DNA of 64,000 nt from [Clostridium] viride DSM 6836 (GCA_000620945.1 KK211198.1:606120-670119), one strand, 5' to 3'; counted from the first letter of the stretch, positions 18,015 to 27,822 are shown. The notes: generated from the letters alone by a model not told the origin. Translations and numbers: made by a program.

Positions 18015-19472
18015 ATGGCACTTATGACTGGTAATGAATATATCGAAAGCCTTCGCAAATTAAAACTCAAAGTATATATGTTCGGCAAGGAGGTCGAAAA
18101 CCCCGTCGATGACCCAATCCTGCGCCCCTCTGTGAACTCTCTTCGCATGACCTATGATGTCGCTCAGATTCCTGAGCATCAAGAGGTAATGACTACTATC
18201 TCTCCCATTACCGGTGAGCGCGTCAACCGCTTTACCCATATCCATGAATCCACACAGGATTTAATCAACAAGGTCAAAATGCAGCGTCTTCTCGGACAGA
18301 AAACCGCTTCCTGTTTTCAGCGTTGTGTCGGCATGGATGCCTTCAACGCAGTATACAGCACCACCTTTGAAATTGATGAGAAGCACGGCACTTCCTATCG
18401 CGAGAACTTCCGCCGCTTTCTGAGCATGTGTCAGGAAAAGGATCTTGCCGTGGACGGCGCTATGACCGATCCAAAGGGTGACCGCAGCTTGCCTCCTCAC
18501 AAGCAGCCCGATCCTGATATGTATCTGCGTGTTGTGGAACGCCGTCCTGACGGCATTGTGGTGCGTGGAGCGAAAGCCCATCAGACCGGCATGTGCAACT
18601 GCCATGAGGTGCTGGTCATGCCCACTGTTGCTATGAGCCCCGAAGACCGTGATTATGCGGTATCCTTCTCCGTTCCCACGGATGCCGACGGCATTTACAT
18701 CATCATCGGCCGTCAGAGCTGTGACACCAGAAAACTAGAAAACAGCAGTTTGGATGTGGGCAATGTCGAGTTCGGCGGCGTGGAAGCATTGGTTGTCTTT
18801 GATGACGTATTTGTGCCCAACGACCGCATTTTCATGAACGGCGAAACCGAATTTGCCACCATGCTGGTGGAACGTTTCTCCGGCTATCACCGCCAGAGCT
18901 ACGGCGGCTGTAAGGTCGGTGTAGGCGATGTCCTTATCGGTGCTACTGCACTGGTGGCGGACTATAACGGCGTTCCAAAGGCAAGCCATGTGAAGGATAA
19001 AATCATCGAGATGATTCATCTGAATGAAACCATGTACTCCTGTGGTATCGCTTGCTCGGCTGAAGGCACCAAGACTCCCTCTGGTAGCTACCTCATTGAC
19101 TTGCTTCTTGCCAATGTCTGCAAGCAGAACGTTACCCGCTTCCCCTATGAAATCGCTCGTTTGGCAGAAGACATTGCCGGCGGATTTGTGGTCACTGCCC
19201 CCTCCGAAGCCGATCTCCACGGTGAATTCACCGGGCCTTGGGTCAACAAGTATCTAATGGGTAATGCGGCGGTATCGACGGAAAACCGTTTGCGCATCCT
19301 GCGCCTCATTGAAACCATCTGCATGGGCACCGCATCCGTCGGCTATCTGACCGAATCCCTCCATGGCGCTGGTTCGCCACAGGCACAACGCGTCATGATT
19401 GCCCGCCAAGGCAACTTGGAGCACAAGAAAGAACTGGCAAAAACGATTGCACATATTGATAGTAAGCACTAA
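18015..19472 (+). CDS. abfD: 4-hydroxybutyryl-CoA dehydratase / vinylacetyl-CoA isomerase
   Basis: [4Fe-4S]- and FAD-containing radical dehydratase turning 4-hydroxybutyryl-CoA into crotonyl-CoA; 485 residues. All cluster ligands known for the C. aminobutyricum enzyme have counterparts: two cysteines in SCFQRCVG (C100, C104), and the histidine and third cysteine in GYHRQSYGGCKVGVGD, spaced seven residues apart (about 293 and 300). The C-terminal YLTESLHGAGSPQAQR holds the conserved catalytic glutamate region. AAGGATGACT precedes the ATG. It is the key step of the cluster. A diverged paralogue lies at 22290. Confidence 0.94.
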   Translation: MALMTGNEYIESLRKLKLKVYMFGKEVENPVDDPILRPSVNSLRMTYDVAQIPEHQEVMTTISPITGERVNRFTHIHESTQDLINKVKMQRLLGQKTASCFQRCVGMDAFNAVYSTTFEIDEKHGTSYRENFRRFLSMCQEKDLAVDGAMTDPKGDRSLPPHKQPDPDMYLRVVERRPDGIVVRGAKAHQTGMCNCHEVLVMPTVAMSPEDRDYAVSFSVPTDADGIYIIIGRQSCDTRKLENSSLDVGNVEFGGVEALVVFDDVFVPNDRIFMNGETEFATMLVERFSGYHRQSYGGCKVGVGDVLIGATALVADYNGVPKASHVKDKIIEMIHLNETMYSCGIACSAEGTKTPSGSYLIDLLLANVCKQNVTRFPYEIARLAEDIAGGFVVTAPSEADLHGEFTGPWVNKYLMGNAAVSTENRLRILRLIETICMGTASVGYLTESLHGAGSPQAQRVMIARQGNLEHKKELAKTIAHIDSKH

Positions 19473-19548
19473 TTTTTGATGTCAGCAATTTGAGAACAGC
19501 TCGTTCACACTGGTCGAGTCTGTCATTTCAAGGATGAGGTTTAATTAC

Positions 19549-20799
19549 ATGAAGAAAGAAGTTTTTGTTGTCAGCGCCTGCCGCACCGCAGTTGGATCCT
19601 TTGGGGGTTCTTTGAAGGATGTGCCCGCTGTAAAGCTCGGGGGGGCCGTGATACAGGAAGCTCTCTCCCGTGCCAAGGTACAGGGCGAGTGGCTGGATGA
19701 AGTCATGTTCGGCAATGTGCTCGGTACAGCACTGGGTCAGAATGTTGCACGTCAGTGTTCCATTGATGCTGGCATTCCCTTACACGTCCCCGCCTACACC
19801 ATCGGCATGGTTTGCGGATCTGGTCTCAAGTCCGTAATCGAAGGCGCTCGCTCCATCATGGCAGGGGATTCTAATCTCGTCATGTGCGGCGGAACAGAAA
19901 ACATGAGCGCCGCCCCTTATGCCGTACCGGCTGCCCGCTGGGGTGCACGCATGAATGAGTCAGCACTCGTGGATGTGATGATCAAGGACGGCCTTTGGGA
20001 CGCATACAACAACTATCATATGGGCACCACCGCAGAAAACATCTGCGACCTGTGGGGCCTAACCCGTGAGGAATTGGACGCCTTTGCCCTCGCCTCTCAG
20101 CAGAAGGCGGTTGCGGCAGTAGAGAGCGGTCGTTTTTCCGATGAAATTGTTCCCATCGCTGTAAACAGCAAACAAGGTATCGTTGAATTTAAGACTGATG
20201 AGTACCCCAAGGCAACCACTGCTCAAGCGCTTTCGAAGCTGAGAGGTGCTTTCCCTACCTCCGCGGATGGCAATCCCGAACACATTACCATGACCTTCGA
20301 GGCAACTAAGCTTTCTCCCGCAGAGGGCATGGGGCGTGTAACCGCAGGAAACGCATCTGGCATCAACGATGGTGCGGCGGCAATTTTGCTTGCCTCCGGT
20401 GAAGCCGTTGCTCAGTATGGTCTCACCCCGCTGTTCAAGCTTGTCTCTTGGGGGCAAGGTGGCGTTGATCCGAAAATTATGGGAGTCGGCCCAATTCCCG
20501 CCTCCCGTCAAGCCTTGCATAAGGCAGGCCTAAAAATGAGTGATATTGATCTGGTGGAAGCGAACGAAGCCTTTGCTGCCCAATGCATCGCCGTGGCACG
20601 CGAATTAGACTTTGATATGGAAAAGGTCAATGTAAACGGTGGTGCGATTGCCCTCGGTCACCCCATCGGAGCCTCTGGTGCTCGCATCATCGTCAGTCTC
20701 TTGCACGAGATGCAAAAGCGTGATCACACCAAGCTTGGCCTTGCCACCCTCTGCATTGGCGGCGGCCTTGGCGTTACCGCTATTTTCGAAAAGTGCTGA
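19549..20799 (+). CDS. thl: Acetyl-CoA acetyltransferase (thiolase)
   Basis: Thiolytic cleavage or formation of acetoacetyl-CoA; 416 residues. Catalytic cysteine C89 is in [10 protein letters not shown], the active-site histidine in [10 protein letters not shown] and the second cysteine in [13 protein letters not shown] 19549 is chosen since GAGGT lies 8 bases upstream; an in-frame ATG at 19534 overlaps that ribosome site. In GABA fermentation thiolase closes the oxidative branch from crotonyl-CoA to two acetyl-CoA; the crotonase and 3-hydroxybutyryl-CoA dehydrogenase needed for it are not in this window. Confidence 0.92.
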   Translation: MKKEVFVVSACRTAVGSFGGSLKDVPAVKLGGAVIQEALSRAKVQGEWLDEVMFGNVLGTALGQNVARQCSIDAGIPLHVPAYTIGMVCGSGLKSVIEGARSIMAGDSNLVMCGGTENMSAAPYAVPAARWGARMNESALVDVMIKDGLWDAYNNYHMGTTAENICDLWGLTREELDAFALASQQKAVAAVESGRFSDEIVPIAVNSKQGIVEFKTDEYPKATTAQALSKLRGAFPTSADGNPEHITMTFEATKLSPAEGMGRVTAGNASGINDGAAAILLASGEAVAQYGLTPLFKLVSWGQGGVDPKIMGVGPIPASRQALHKAGLKMSDIDLVEANEAFAAQCIAVARELDFDMEKVNVNGGAIALGHPIGASGARIIVSLLHEMQKRDHTKLGLATLCIGGGLGVTAIFEKC

Positions 20800-20919
20800 T
20801 TTGTCTTTGGCGTTAGGACAACGGCTCCGTTCCCATTCGCAAGCTATGCACTCAAGTAGCCCCAGGTCAACAACTAATACTTTTGGATCTAACGAATCAA
20901 CAAAGGAGATTATGTTAAC

Positions 20920-22203
20920 ATGGCAAAGTATGTAACCGCACAGGAAGCGGTAAAACAAATTAGGTCAGGAGACCGCGTGGTACTTGCTCACAGTGTAGCG
21001 GAACCAAAAACCCTCGTCAATGCGATGGTTGAAAACTATAAGCAGTACAAGGATGTGGAAATTTGTCACATGTTGGCCCTGGGTCCCTGCGAGTACACCA
21101 AGACTGAGATGAAGGGGCACTTACGACACAATTCCTTCTTTGCGGGCCCTTCCAGTCGTAAGGCAATTGATGAAAACAGAGCAGACTTTACCCCCGTTTT
21201 CTTTTATGAGGCTCCGCGAATGTTTCGCGAGGGCATCTTGCCTGTTGACGTTGTCATGTTGACCGTATCTCCCCCGGACAAGCATGGCTATTGTACTTTG
21301 GGAATTGCCGTGGACTATGCCAGAGCTGCAGTTGATTGTGCGCGGACGGTGATCGTGCAGATAAATAAAAACATGCCGAGAACCTTCGGAGACACCATGC
21401 TGCACCTGAATGACATTGACTTTGCCGTGGAAGCCGATGACGAGTTGTATGGCACCAAGCCTGGTGAAAACTCCGAAGTTGAAGAAAAGATCGGTGCAAA
21501 CTGTGCTAGCCTGATTCGTGATGGTGCTTGCTTGCAGTTGGGTATCGGCGGTATCCCTAACGCAGTACTGGAGTATCTCAAAGAGAAGAATGACATGGGC
21601 ATCCACTCCGAGATGCTTTCCGACGGCATTCTGCATCTGATTAAAAAAGGAAACATCAACAACTCCAGAAAAAGCATTCACACCGGCAAGTCTGCGGTTA
21701 CTTTTCTCAATGGGACCAAGGCTCTTTATGAATACGTGGATGATAACCCCTCGGTTGAGTTCTACCCCGTTGACTACATCAACAATCCCTTTGTGATTGC
21801 AAAGAACGACAACATGGTTTCCGTAAACTCTGCTTTATCTGTTGATTTGATGGGTCAGGTTGTTGCTGATAACATCAGCCAGGATAAGCACATGAGTGGT
21901 GCAGGTGGATTCGTTGATTTCGTTCGTGGTGCAACCGCTTCTCAGGGCGGCATTTCCATCGTTGCTATGCCTGCAACTGCAGCCGGCGGCAAGGCTTCCC
22001 GTATCGTGCCCGAATTTGATGCAGGCCGTCCCATCACCCTAACTCGTTTCGAAAGCTACTACATCGTAACCGAATATGGCATTGCCAAGATGCGTGGCAA
22101 CTGCCTGAGGACTCGCGCTCGTCAACTCATCGAGATATCTCACCCCGACTTCCGTGACGAGATGAAGGCATACTACAAAAAGCGCTTCGGCGAAACCTAC
22201 TAA
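20920..22203 (+). CDS. abfT: 4-hydroxybutyrate CoA-transferase
   Basis: Acetyl-CoA hydrolase/transferase family member, 427 residues, activating 4-hydroxybutyrate with CoA from acetyl-CoA or butyryl-CoA. The CoA-binding glycine loop is QLGIGGIPNAVL and the glutamate that forms the thioester is in GIHSEMLSDG (about E231). MSGAGGFVDFVRGA, near the C-terminal half, is typical for butyrate/4-hydroxybutyrate CoA-transferases. AAAGGAG lies ahead of the ATG. Last + strand gene of the cluster, ended by a shared bidirectional terminator. Confidence 0.9.
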   Translation: MAKYVTAQEAVKQIRSGDRVVLAHSVAEPKTLVNAMVENYKQYKDVEICHMLALGPCEYTKTEMKGHLRHNSFFAGPSSRKAIDENRADFTPVFFYEAPRMFREGILPVDVVMLTVSPPDKHGYCTLGIAVDYARAAVDCARTVIVQINKNMPRTFGDTMLHLNDIDFAVEADDELYGTKPGENSEVEEKIGANCASLIRDGACLQLGIGGIPNAVLEYLKEKNDMGIHSEMLSDGILHLIKKGNINNSRKSIHTGKSAVTFLNGTKALYEYVDDNPSVEFYPVDYINNPFVIAKNDNMVSVNSALSVDLMGQVVADNISQDKHMSGAGGFVDFVRGATASQGGISIVAMPATAAGGKASRIVPEFDAGRPITLTRFESYYIVTEYGIAKMRGNCLRTRARQLIEISHPDFRDEMKAYYKKRFGETY

Positions 22204-22223
22204 TTTTCTCACCCAACAATTAA

Positions 22224-22265
22224 AAGCAGTTTGCCAGAAAACTCATTCTGGCAAACTGCTTCTTT
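22224..22265. terminator. Bidirectional terminator between convergent abfT and abfD paralogue
   Basis: A perfect 15-bp stem, AAGCAGTTTGCCAGA (22224-22238) with TCTGGCAAACTGCTT (22247-22261), flanked by A and T runs, able to work in both directions. Confidence 0.85.
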
Positions 22266-22289
22266 ATGGGATCACTAATAAATTCTAGC

Positions 22290-23738
22290 CTAATCGTCTA
22301 TTTTAGCAATGTGTTTTGCCAACTCTTTTTTGTCTTCAAAGTTGCCCAGTCTAGCGATCATAATTCTTTGCGCTTGTGGAGAGCCTGCTCCGTGTAGTGA
22401 CTCGGTTAGATAACCGACTGCACCAGTACCTAGAGTTAGATTTTCAATCAGCCTCATAATTCGCATACGGCTTTCGGTTGGAACCGAATCTACCCCTTTT
22501 AAATATTTTTCTATATAGTGTCCAATCTCCTTGTTCTTATAATCTTGTTCAGAGGGTTGGGTAACCATAATTCCTCCTGCAATATCTTGAGCAAGGCGCC
22601 CCATTTCGTATGGGAATCGTGTGACATTCTGCTTACATACATTTGCTAACATCAAATCAATTAAATAAGCGCCAGAAGAAGTACGCGTTCCTTCATACGA
22701 ACAAGCTAACGCGGAAGAAAAGATTGTTTCATTTAAGTGTGTCATTTCTATCAGCTTATCCTTAATATGAGCAGCTTTGTTTACTCCGTTATAATCGGCA
22801 GCTAAGGCACTCGCTCCAATCAATACATCACCAACGCCTACTTTGCAAGCATAGCTCGGCCTGTGATGCCCGGAAAAACGCTCAACCAGCATACCTGCAA
22901 ATTCAGTTTCCCCATTTAAGAAAATACGATGCTTGGGTACAAAGACATGATCAAAGATAATCATGGCTTCATGACCACCAAACTGACTATTTCCTACATC
23001 GATTTCATTGTTTTCTAACTTTCTTGTGTCACAAGATTGGCGGCCGAAAATAATTGTAATGCCTGGTGCATCGGTGGGTACGGCAAAAGAAATGGCATAA
23101 TCTTTATCTTCAGGAGACATCGCAATCGTGGGCATACAAAGCACCTCGTGAGAATTTACAATTCCCGTTTGATGCGCTTTACAGCCATTCACTACAATAC
23201 CATCTTCCCGTCTTTCGACAACACGTAAATAGAGGTCAGGATCGACTTGCTTACTGGGAGGCAAGCTACGATCTCCCTTGGGATCTGTCATGGCACCATC
23301 AGTAACCAAGTCCTCAGTCTGAACATGGAGCACATAGTCTGTAATATTTTGAAGATAATTTGTTCTGTATTTTTGATCCACTTCATAAGCGGTACTATAC
23401 ACTGCATTTAGTGCATCTTGACCGACACATCGTTGGAAGCAACAAGCCGTCTTTTGACCAAGCATTCTTTGTCTCTTCACTTTTTGAACCAAATCAGAAG
23501 GGCTTTGGAAGATATGATTATACAGATTAACTTTTTCACCTGTAAGATGTGATTTCACGGTCATTAACTCCTCATATTGAGGGTCTAATGCCAAATCATA
23601 CGTCAGAGCCACGGCATTCATGGATGGAATAATAATCGGATGATCGACTGGGCTTTCGATCTTGTCGCCAAACATATACACATTTAACTTTAGTTTTCTT
23701 AAGCTTTCAATATATTCTTTACCGGTTTTTAGAGCCAT
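22290..23738 (-). CDS. AbfD paralogue with altered cluster-binding loop
   Basis: 482 residues, colinear with the AbfD at 18015 and clearly homologous throughout (opening GKEYIESLRKLKL, TDPKGDRSLPP, LTESLHGAGSPQAQR). The cysteine pair CCFQRCVG is kept. The loop carrying the histidine and third cysteine reads GHHRPSYACKVGVGD, one residue shorter between His and Cys than in the upstream copy. AAAGAATGG-type context and GGAGGATAC precede ATG 23738. It might be an isomerase, a dehydratase for a different acyl-CoA, or impaired. It lies opposite the cluster and is likely expressed on its own. Confidence 0.85.
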   Translation of the reverse strand: MALKTGKEYIESLRKLKLNVYMFGDKIESPVDHPIIIPSMNAVALTYDLALDPQYEELMTVKSHLTGEKVNLYNHIFQSPSDLVQKVKRQRMLGQKTACCFQRCVGQDALNAVYSTAYEVDQKYRTNYLQNITDYVLHVQTEDLVTDGAMTDPKGDRSLPPSKQVDPDLYLRVVERREDGIVVNGCKAHQTGIVNSHEVLCMPTIAMSPEDKDYAISFAVPTDAPGITIIFGRQSCDTRKLENNEIDVGNSQFGGHEAMIIFDHVFVPKHRIFLNGETEFAGMLVERFSGHHRPSYACKVGVGDVLIGASALAADYNGVNKAAHIKDKLIEMTHLNETIFSSALACSYEGTRTSSGAYLIDLMLANVCKQNVTRFPYEMGRLAQDIAGGIMVTQPSEQDYKNKEIGHYIEKYLKGVDSVPTESRMRIMRLIENLTLGTGAVGYLTESLHGAGSPQAQRIMIARLGNFEDKKELAKHIAKIDD

Positions 23739-24045
23739 TCTTTGTATCCTCCGTTTAGTCCTAATCTTGGAATCTTACCTCCTTAATATTTGTTGCATTT
23801 CTGGTATCATTCTCATTTATCAGAAATAATTCCTCTGATATCATCCGGAGAAAGAATCAATTCCATATTTTAAGGCGTCCTGTTTCATTCGCATATCCTA
23901 CAATAAAACGATTAAAAATAATTATTTTATTTTTGATAACGATGCAAAGAAACAGACAAGGCAGAGCCTCCGAATGGAAACCTACCTTGTCTGTTTGCTA
24001 ATCATTCACAATAAATAAAGTCTGTATAATTCCACCTGGTCTGGA
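23739..24045. terminator. Intergenic region with terminator of the DUF4153 gene
   Basis: AACAGACAAGG (23951-23961) pairs with CCTTGTCTGTT (23985-23995), with T-rich sequence beyond on the minus strand, placed to end the DUF4153 transcript. The rest (23739-23950) is the upstream region of the AbfD paralogue; no gene is seen. Confidence 0.6.
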
Positions 24046-25902
24046 TCACGGTTTCTCGTTAAAATAGATCGTATCGATCCCAATCCAGTAATTGATTGTG
24101 TCGCCTTGTGGATCAATATCGATATTGACATTGCTGAATACCAGCAGGACAGAAATTTCAGGAGTTTCGAGCTTCATGCTCATATCCTCAAAGGTTGCGG
24201 GTGAATTGTTCATCTGTCCTGGGGGGTACTTTTCCGCGATTTTGTCAATCAACGAATTCATATTCTGATCAATGATCATTCGGCCATTCAACGCAATCTG
24301 TAGCTGGGGAATGCCACCTGGTGTGAAAGGCCTGTTCCAATTGATATCATAAGAACCTCTATCTCCTGCGATGGTCGCTGTTATAACCTCTTTTTCTTGC
24401 GTCATTCTGATGGCCCATTTGTAATCACCGATATCATAGGCGCCGGCAGGCAGAGATACATAGGTGCTGAGATAGCTGCCACCACCATTGTTACCTTCTG
24501 GGGCCGGCCACTTTTTAGCAAAGCCAAGAGTTTTTTCAAACTCCATGTCGTTGTTTAATTCTCGGTTAAACCATACTGGAAGCTTGGCGTCATGTGCGTT
24601 TGCCAGGAAGTTCACCGCATCGGTAACCGATTCACGTACGGAATCATCCGGTGCCTTCGTAGCCGGTGTCAATGTTCCGTTCGCCAGTATCCCTTCCCTT
24701 TCCAATAGTTTCTCAAGTCTTCCGCTCTGGACGCTGATGGGCAAATCGTTATAACTGATAGTAGGGACAACGGCAACTACCGCAAGAATACAAATAAGCA
24801 CGACGATCGGCAAATGGGCTCTTGCTTTCAATACAAGTAAAAGTATTGCGGCAACAAATCCTAAGATCCATAGCAATCCGAACGTATACTCCTCCGTCTT
24901 TAGCCCCCATTTGCCTAGCTGCACAAGGAGCGCCCATGCTTCGAACGCCAATATGACGAGGGCTGTCGCTGGATATGCTTTTTTATAGAAACTTGCAATG
25001 CCTGTTTCATACTTGGTGACCATGACATGTAGCCAGATGCCGCCAACAGTATATGCGGTGGCGATTGACGCAAGGCGCCAGAAAGGAGGCCAGTCCCCTG
25101 TCATGATCGTTTTACCTGCCCATAGGAGCAGAACAATGGTCAGAGCCAGAACGATGGGGATCATGATATAGCCAAACAACACTTCGATGAATCTTGGCTG
25201 CTTCTGTGCCACTTCCCGATGCTCGTCCATCCGGCCTTTGCGAAAGTCCGGAAAATAGCCTAAGAAAATCGTATATGCCAAGAATCCAACAATGGTACTG
25301 ATATACATATAGACCTTTTCGCTCATGTCATGGTAAATCAGTGACTGAAAGGCACCTGCGACTCCTGATGCGCCTGCCATGATGACCAAACCGTAGATCA
25401 TTGCAATGAAAAAAGCCTTATGCGTCATGAAAAAGGATCGGGCGAAGTCCGTTTGCTCTTTTGGATAAGCTGCTAATACCACAAAAGCAAAAAAACTGAT
25501 TACCATGGCGCTTACAACCCGCGCAGACGCAATGTTGGAGACCACCATATACCGAGACTCTCCATAATATGAATCAGTAGCGCCCAAGAAATAAAGCAGC
25601 AAAAATGTTATCAACGCAGTTGCTACCCCAAAAAGATTTGCCGTGATAAAAGCTTTACGCCCGCCATCAAGGCAACGTGCGGCCGTGATTGCAGCAAGGC
25701 TGGAAAGCGCGCCCAGGGCAAACGTCCAATGCAGGCAATTGAAAATAAAATTATATGGCTCCTGCTGCGGCCAGTTGAGTTGGATCCGCACCATGGTTAC
25801 GGTCGCAAAAGCCAGAGCGCAAAAAATCGATGCCGGAAAAGTTTGAAAGGCTTTGGCGGATCCTTTCAATGTTTTCAATAATGATCGCGTAAAGACGCTC
25901 AT
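24046..25902 (-). CDS. DUF4153 family membrane protein
   Basis: About 618 residues. The first two thirds have roughly ten to twelve hydrophobic helices; the family core reads GYFPDFRKGRMDEH, then RFIEVLFGYIMIPIVLALT and LLLWAGKTIMTGDWP. The last 200 residues are hydrophilic and probably face outside, ending in mixed beta segments. ATG 25902 follows GGAGGTGG and is preferred over GTG 25911. Function is unknown in the family. It stands alone between terminators. Confidence 0.8.
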   Translation of the reverse strand: MSVFTRSLLKTLKGSAKAFQTFPASIFCALAFATVTMVRIQLNWPQQEPYNFIFNCLHWTFALGALSSLAAITAARCLDGGRKAFITANLFGVATALITFLLLYFLGATDSYYGESRYMVVSNIASARVVSAMVISFFAFVVLAAYPKEQTDFARSFFMTHKAFFIAMIYGLVIMAGASGVAGAFQSLIYHDMSEKVYMYISTIVGFLAYTIFLGYFPDFRKGRMDEHREVAQKQPRFIEVLFGYIMIPIVLALTIVLLLWAGKTIMTGDWPPFWRLASIATAYTVGGIWLHVMVTKYETGIASFYKKAYPATALVILAFEAWALLVQLGKWGLKTEEYTFGLLWILGFVAAILLLVLKARAHLPIVVLICILAVVAVVPTISYNDLPISVQSGRLEKLLEREGILANGTLTPATKAPDDSVRESVTDAVNFLANAHDAKLPVWFNRELNNDMEFEKTLGFAKKWPAPEGNNGGGSYLSTYVSLPAGAYDIGDYKWAIRMTQEKEVITATIAGDRGSYDINWNRPFTPGGIPQLQIALNGRMIIDQNMNSLIDKIAEKYPPGQMNNSPATFEDMSMKLETPEISVLLVFSNVNIDIDPQGDTINYWIGIDTIYFNEKP

Positions 25903-26103
25903 GGTTTCCACCTCCAGATCAAGTTTATCCGAAGCAAGTAAACACTCCGGATATTACACTTCAAGAAAACGTAAGTTCAAGCCACAGTTTAGCAGTGGAT
26001 TAGCCCTTTAAATTATTTTAACACATTATGCACGTACCATTCCACAAGAATATTATAAAAATAAGGTGGACTACATGGGCAGAGTGAGTAGAGAGCTTCA
26101 TAG

Positions 26104-26245
26104 GCGGTGACCTTAACCAAAAAAGCAGTGCGACAGAAGTTAAAGTGACACAAGATTTCTCTTTTCTTCAGTAGGCAACTTTAAGAAGGTAAAGGGGCAC
26201 TGTGAGAAAATCTAAGTAGATCATTCTCTCATCAGCACCCTATTA
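26104..26245. repeat. Dispersed ~140-bp non-coding repeat, copy A
   Basis: GTGACCTTAACC...AAAGTGACACAAGATTT...TTCTTCAGTAGGCA...AGGGGCACTG.TGAGAAAAT...ATCATTCTCTCATCAGCACCC aligns along its length with 50264-50397 (copy B). The right half is a degraded hairpin arm pair (GCACTGTGAGA / TCTCTCATCAGCACCC). Confidence 0.6.
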
Positions 26246-26356
26246 TTCGCTACTCCTACCCAATGAAACGAAATTACTATATTACGTTCGCCAAATCTAA
26301 TTAGAACTAAATTACTAACTAATAATTTACATAATTCTATTTTTCTGGTAAATTAG

Positions 26357-26408
26357 ATATAGATTGTTAAGATGGAAAGGAGAATCTATATAAAAAGACA
26401 ATCTATAT
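26357..26408. promoter_or_regulatory. Inverted and direct repeat upstream of lipoprotein locus
   Basis: ATATAGATTGT (26357-26367) is inverted as ACAATCTATAT (26398-26408), and AATCTATAT also occurs directly at 26383-26391. Possible operator or weak hairpin upstream of the lipoprotein gene. Confidence 0.4.
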
Positions 26409-26527
26409 GATTTTTATTATTAGTCTATTAACCTTTAGCACTAGTATTTTGCAGCCCCTAGTGTTTAGAATGTGCGACCACACATTGTCCACCACAATTG
26501 CGAAAATATGAAGAAAGAGGAAACACT

Positions 26528-26923
26528 ATGAAACATATTTTTTTAATGCTTGTTTTGGCGCTGACCTTATTTTTATCAGGATGCGGAAATAGTGTTCAAG
26601 AAACTAAAGACTCTTCTAGTGTACCAGCAGTATCGGATTCAGAAGGAAATAACTCGTCTTTGAAAAGCACAACTGAACTTTCAATTGGCACCACTTATAC
26701 TATTCAAGATTTATGCGAATTCAAAGTTAATAATGTAGCTTTATGCAAGGAAGTAATTCCACCTCATCCTGGTAACTTTTACACATACTATGAAGAAAAC
26801 GATGGTAGTACTTACGTTGATATTAGTGTCAATATGGAGAATTTGCGAGAAACGGCGAGAACAGCTGATGAATTTGGATATGCAAAGATTATCTGTGATG
26901 GAAAATATGAGTACAATTCATAA
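26528..26923 (+). pseudogene. Lipoprotein, probably truncated at its C terminus
   Basis: 131 residues with a type II signal peptide ending LFLSGCG and a Ser/Glu-rich linker, then a domain resembling small clostridial lipoproteins (TYTIQDLCEFKVNNVALC ... YVDISVNMENLRETA). AGAGGAAA precedes ATG 26528. The frame stops abruptly after DGKYEYNS, inside what looks like the immunoglobulin-like fold. The next frame starts without a plausible start, which suggests an internal deletion or frameshift. Function unknown. Confidence 0.55.
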
Positions 26924-27180
26924 AGCAATATGTATCTAGTGCTGGTGGTGCAGTGGCTGGTGCCATGATGTTTGGAGCAGTTGGGGCCGCATTTGGTGGA
27001 CGAGCCAAGAAAAAGGAAACTCGTACCGTTCGTTCCTTCTTAATTATAAGCTATCTTAAAGATGATAACGTTGAGTATATTGCCTTTGATGTTACTGGCA
27101 ATATTAAAAATGCAGATAGACTTGTTCATGAGTTTAGAGAGTCAAGCATAACGGCACAAAGCCATACTATAGAACTGTAG
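26911..27180 (+). pseudogene. Remnant of a Gly/Ala-rich membrane-associated domain protein
   Basis: The open frame reads QYVSSAGGAVAGAMMFGAVG then AAFGGRAKKKETRTV, a glycine-zipper-like segment followed by a beta-rich end (SFLIISYLKDDNVEYIAFDV). This pattern occurs as the C-terminal domain of small clostridial proteins. The only start codon within the domain is GTG 26953 and there is no ribosome site, so the 5' part is missing. Read with the lipoprotein just upstream, the pair looks like two gene ends joined by a deletion. Confidence 0.5.
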
Positions 27181-27303
27181 TGTTGATTCAATCAATTATA
27201 CCACGAAGATCGGTTCTTTCATCCAAACAGAAAAGTCTATCCTTATCCCAATAGTCCTTGAGCTTAAAATAGTACTCAAATAGAACTTTTCATAAAACAA
27301 AAA

Positions 27304-27340
27304 CCCCGAAAACCTTTTGTTTCCAAGGCTTTCGGGGTAT
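27304..27340 (+). terminator. Terminator after the lipoprotein locus
   Basis: CCCCGAAAACC (27304-27314) pairs with GGCTTTCGGGG (27327-27337) with one mismatch; nearly the same stem as at 4099-4134. Confidence 0.65.
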
Positions 27341-27373
27341 CGCTGGCTTTTTCGAATCTTAGAAAGCTACAGC

Positions 27374-27822
27374 CTATTTATTAGTCAGACTTGACTTCTG
27401 TAACAAATGTTGTACCAGAACGGCCACTTCCGCGCGAGTAACCGGGTCCTTAGGTGAAATTGTAGTGGAACTTAACAGCATCTTTTGACCAGTGGTTTGC
27501 AACATCTGTAAATGTGACAGGGTTATAGATTACGGAATAAGTACTATTCGTCAGGCTATTAATTTTTGCGAAGTATTTGCCGTCTACTTTAATAATGGTT
27601 GTCGGTACATGGCTGAAGCTTCCGTCAGAGTTCAGTACAATACCCGTCGTAAACGTTCTGGTATGTATATAAATCGTTGCAATTAGTAGTGTCACTGCCG
27701 GAAATATGGAATGGTGGCCCAGGCGAAATCGCAAGTGCAGTTATTGGCAGCAATAAAAACGCCATAACCGCTACTATAAAAACGGGCAGAAAGCTACTTT
27801 TAATTTTAGCCTTTAATTTCAT
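27374..27822 (-). pseudogene. Decayed S-layer-homology protein gene
   Basis: Starts as a real gene: GGAGAA ribosome site, ATG 27822 and a signal peptide ([17 protein letters not shown]). The frame then breaks near 27660 and resumes as [18 protein letters not shown] ... [16 protein letters not shown], the opening of an SLH repeat. A second shift and deletion near 27465 jumps straight to the last SLH end, [20 protein letters not shown], closing at TAG 27374-27376. At least two lesions and loss of most SLH sequence make this a pseudogene. The same 3' end recurs at 50096 and 60222. Confidence 0.8.

Larger units (their letters stand above)
25903..26527. other. Intergenic region holding repeat copy A and an inverted repeat
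   Basis: Contains the dispersed repeat at 26104-26245 (annotated separately) and the inverted repeat at 26357-26408. The left end carries the upstream region of the DUF4153 gene. No coding sequence is supported. Confidence 0.5.
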
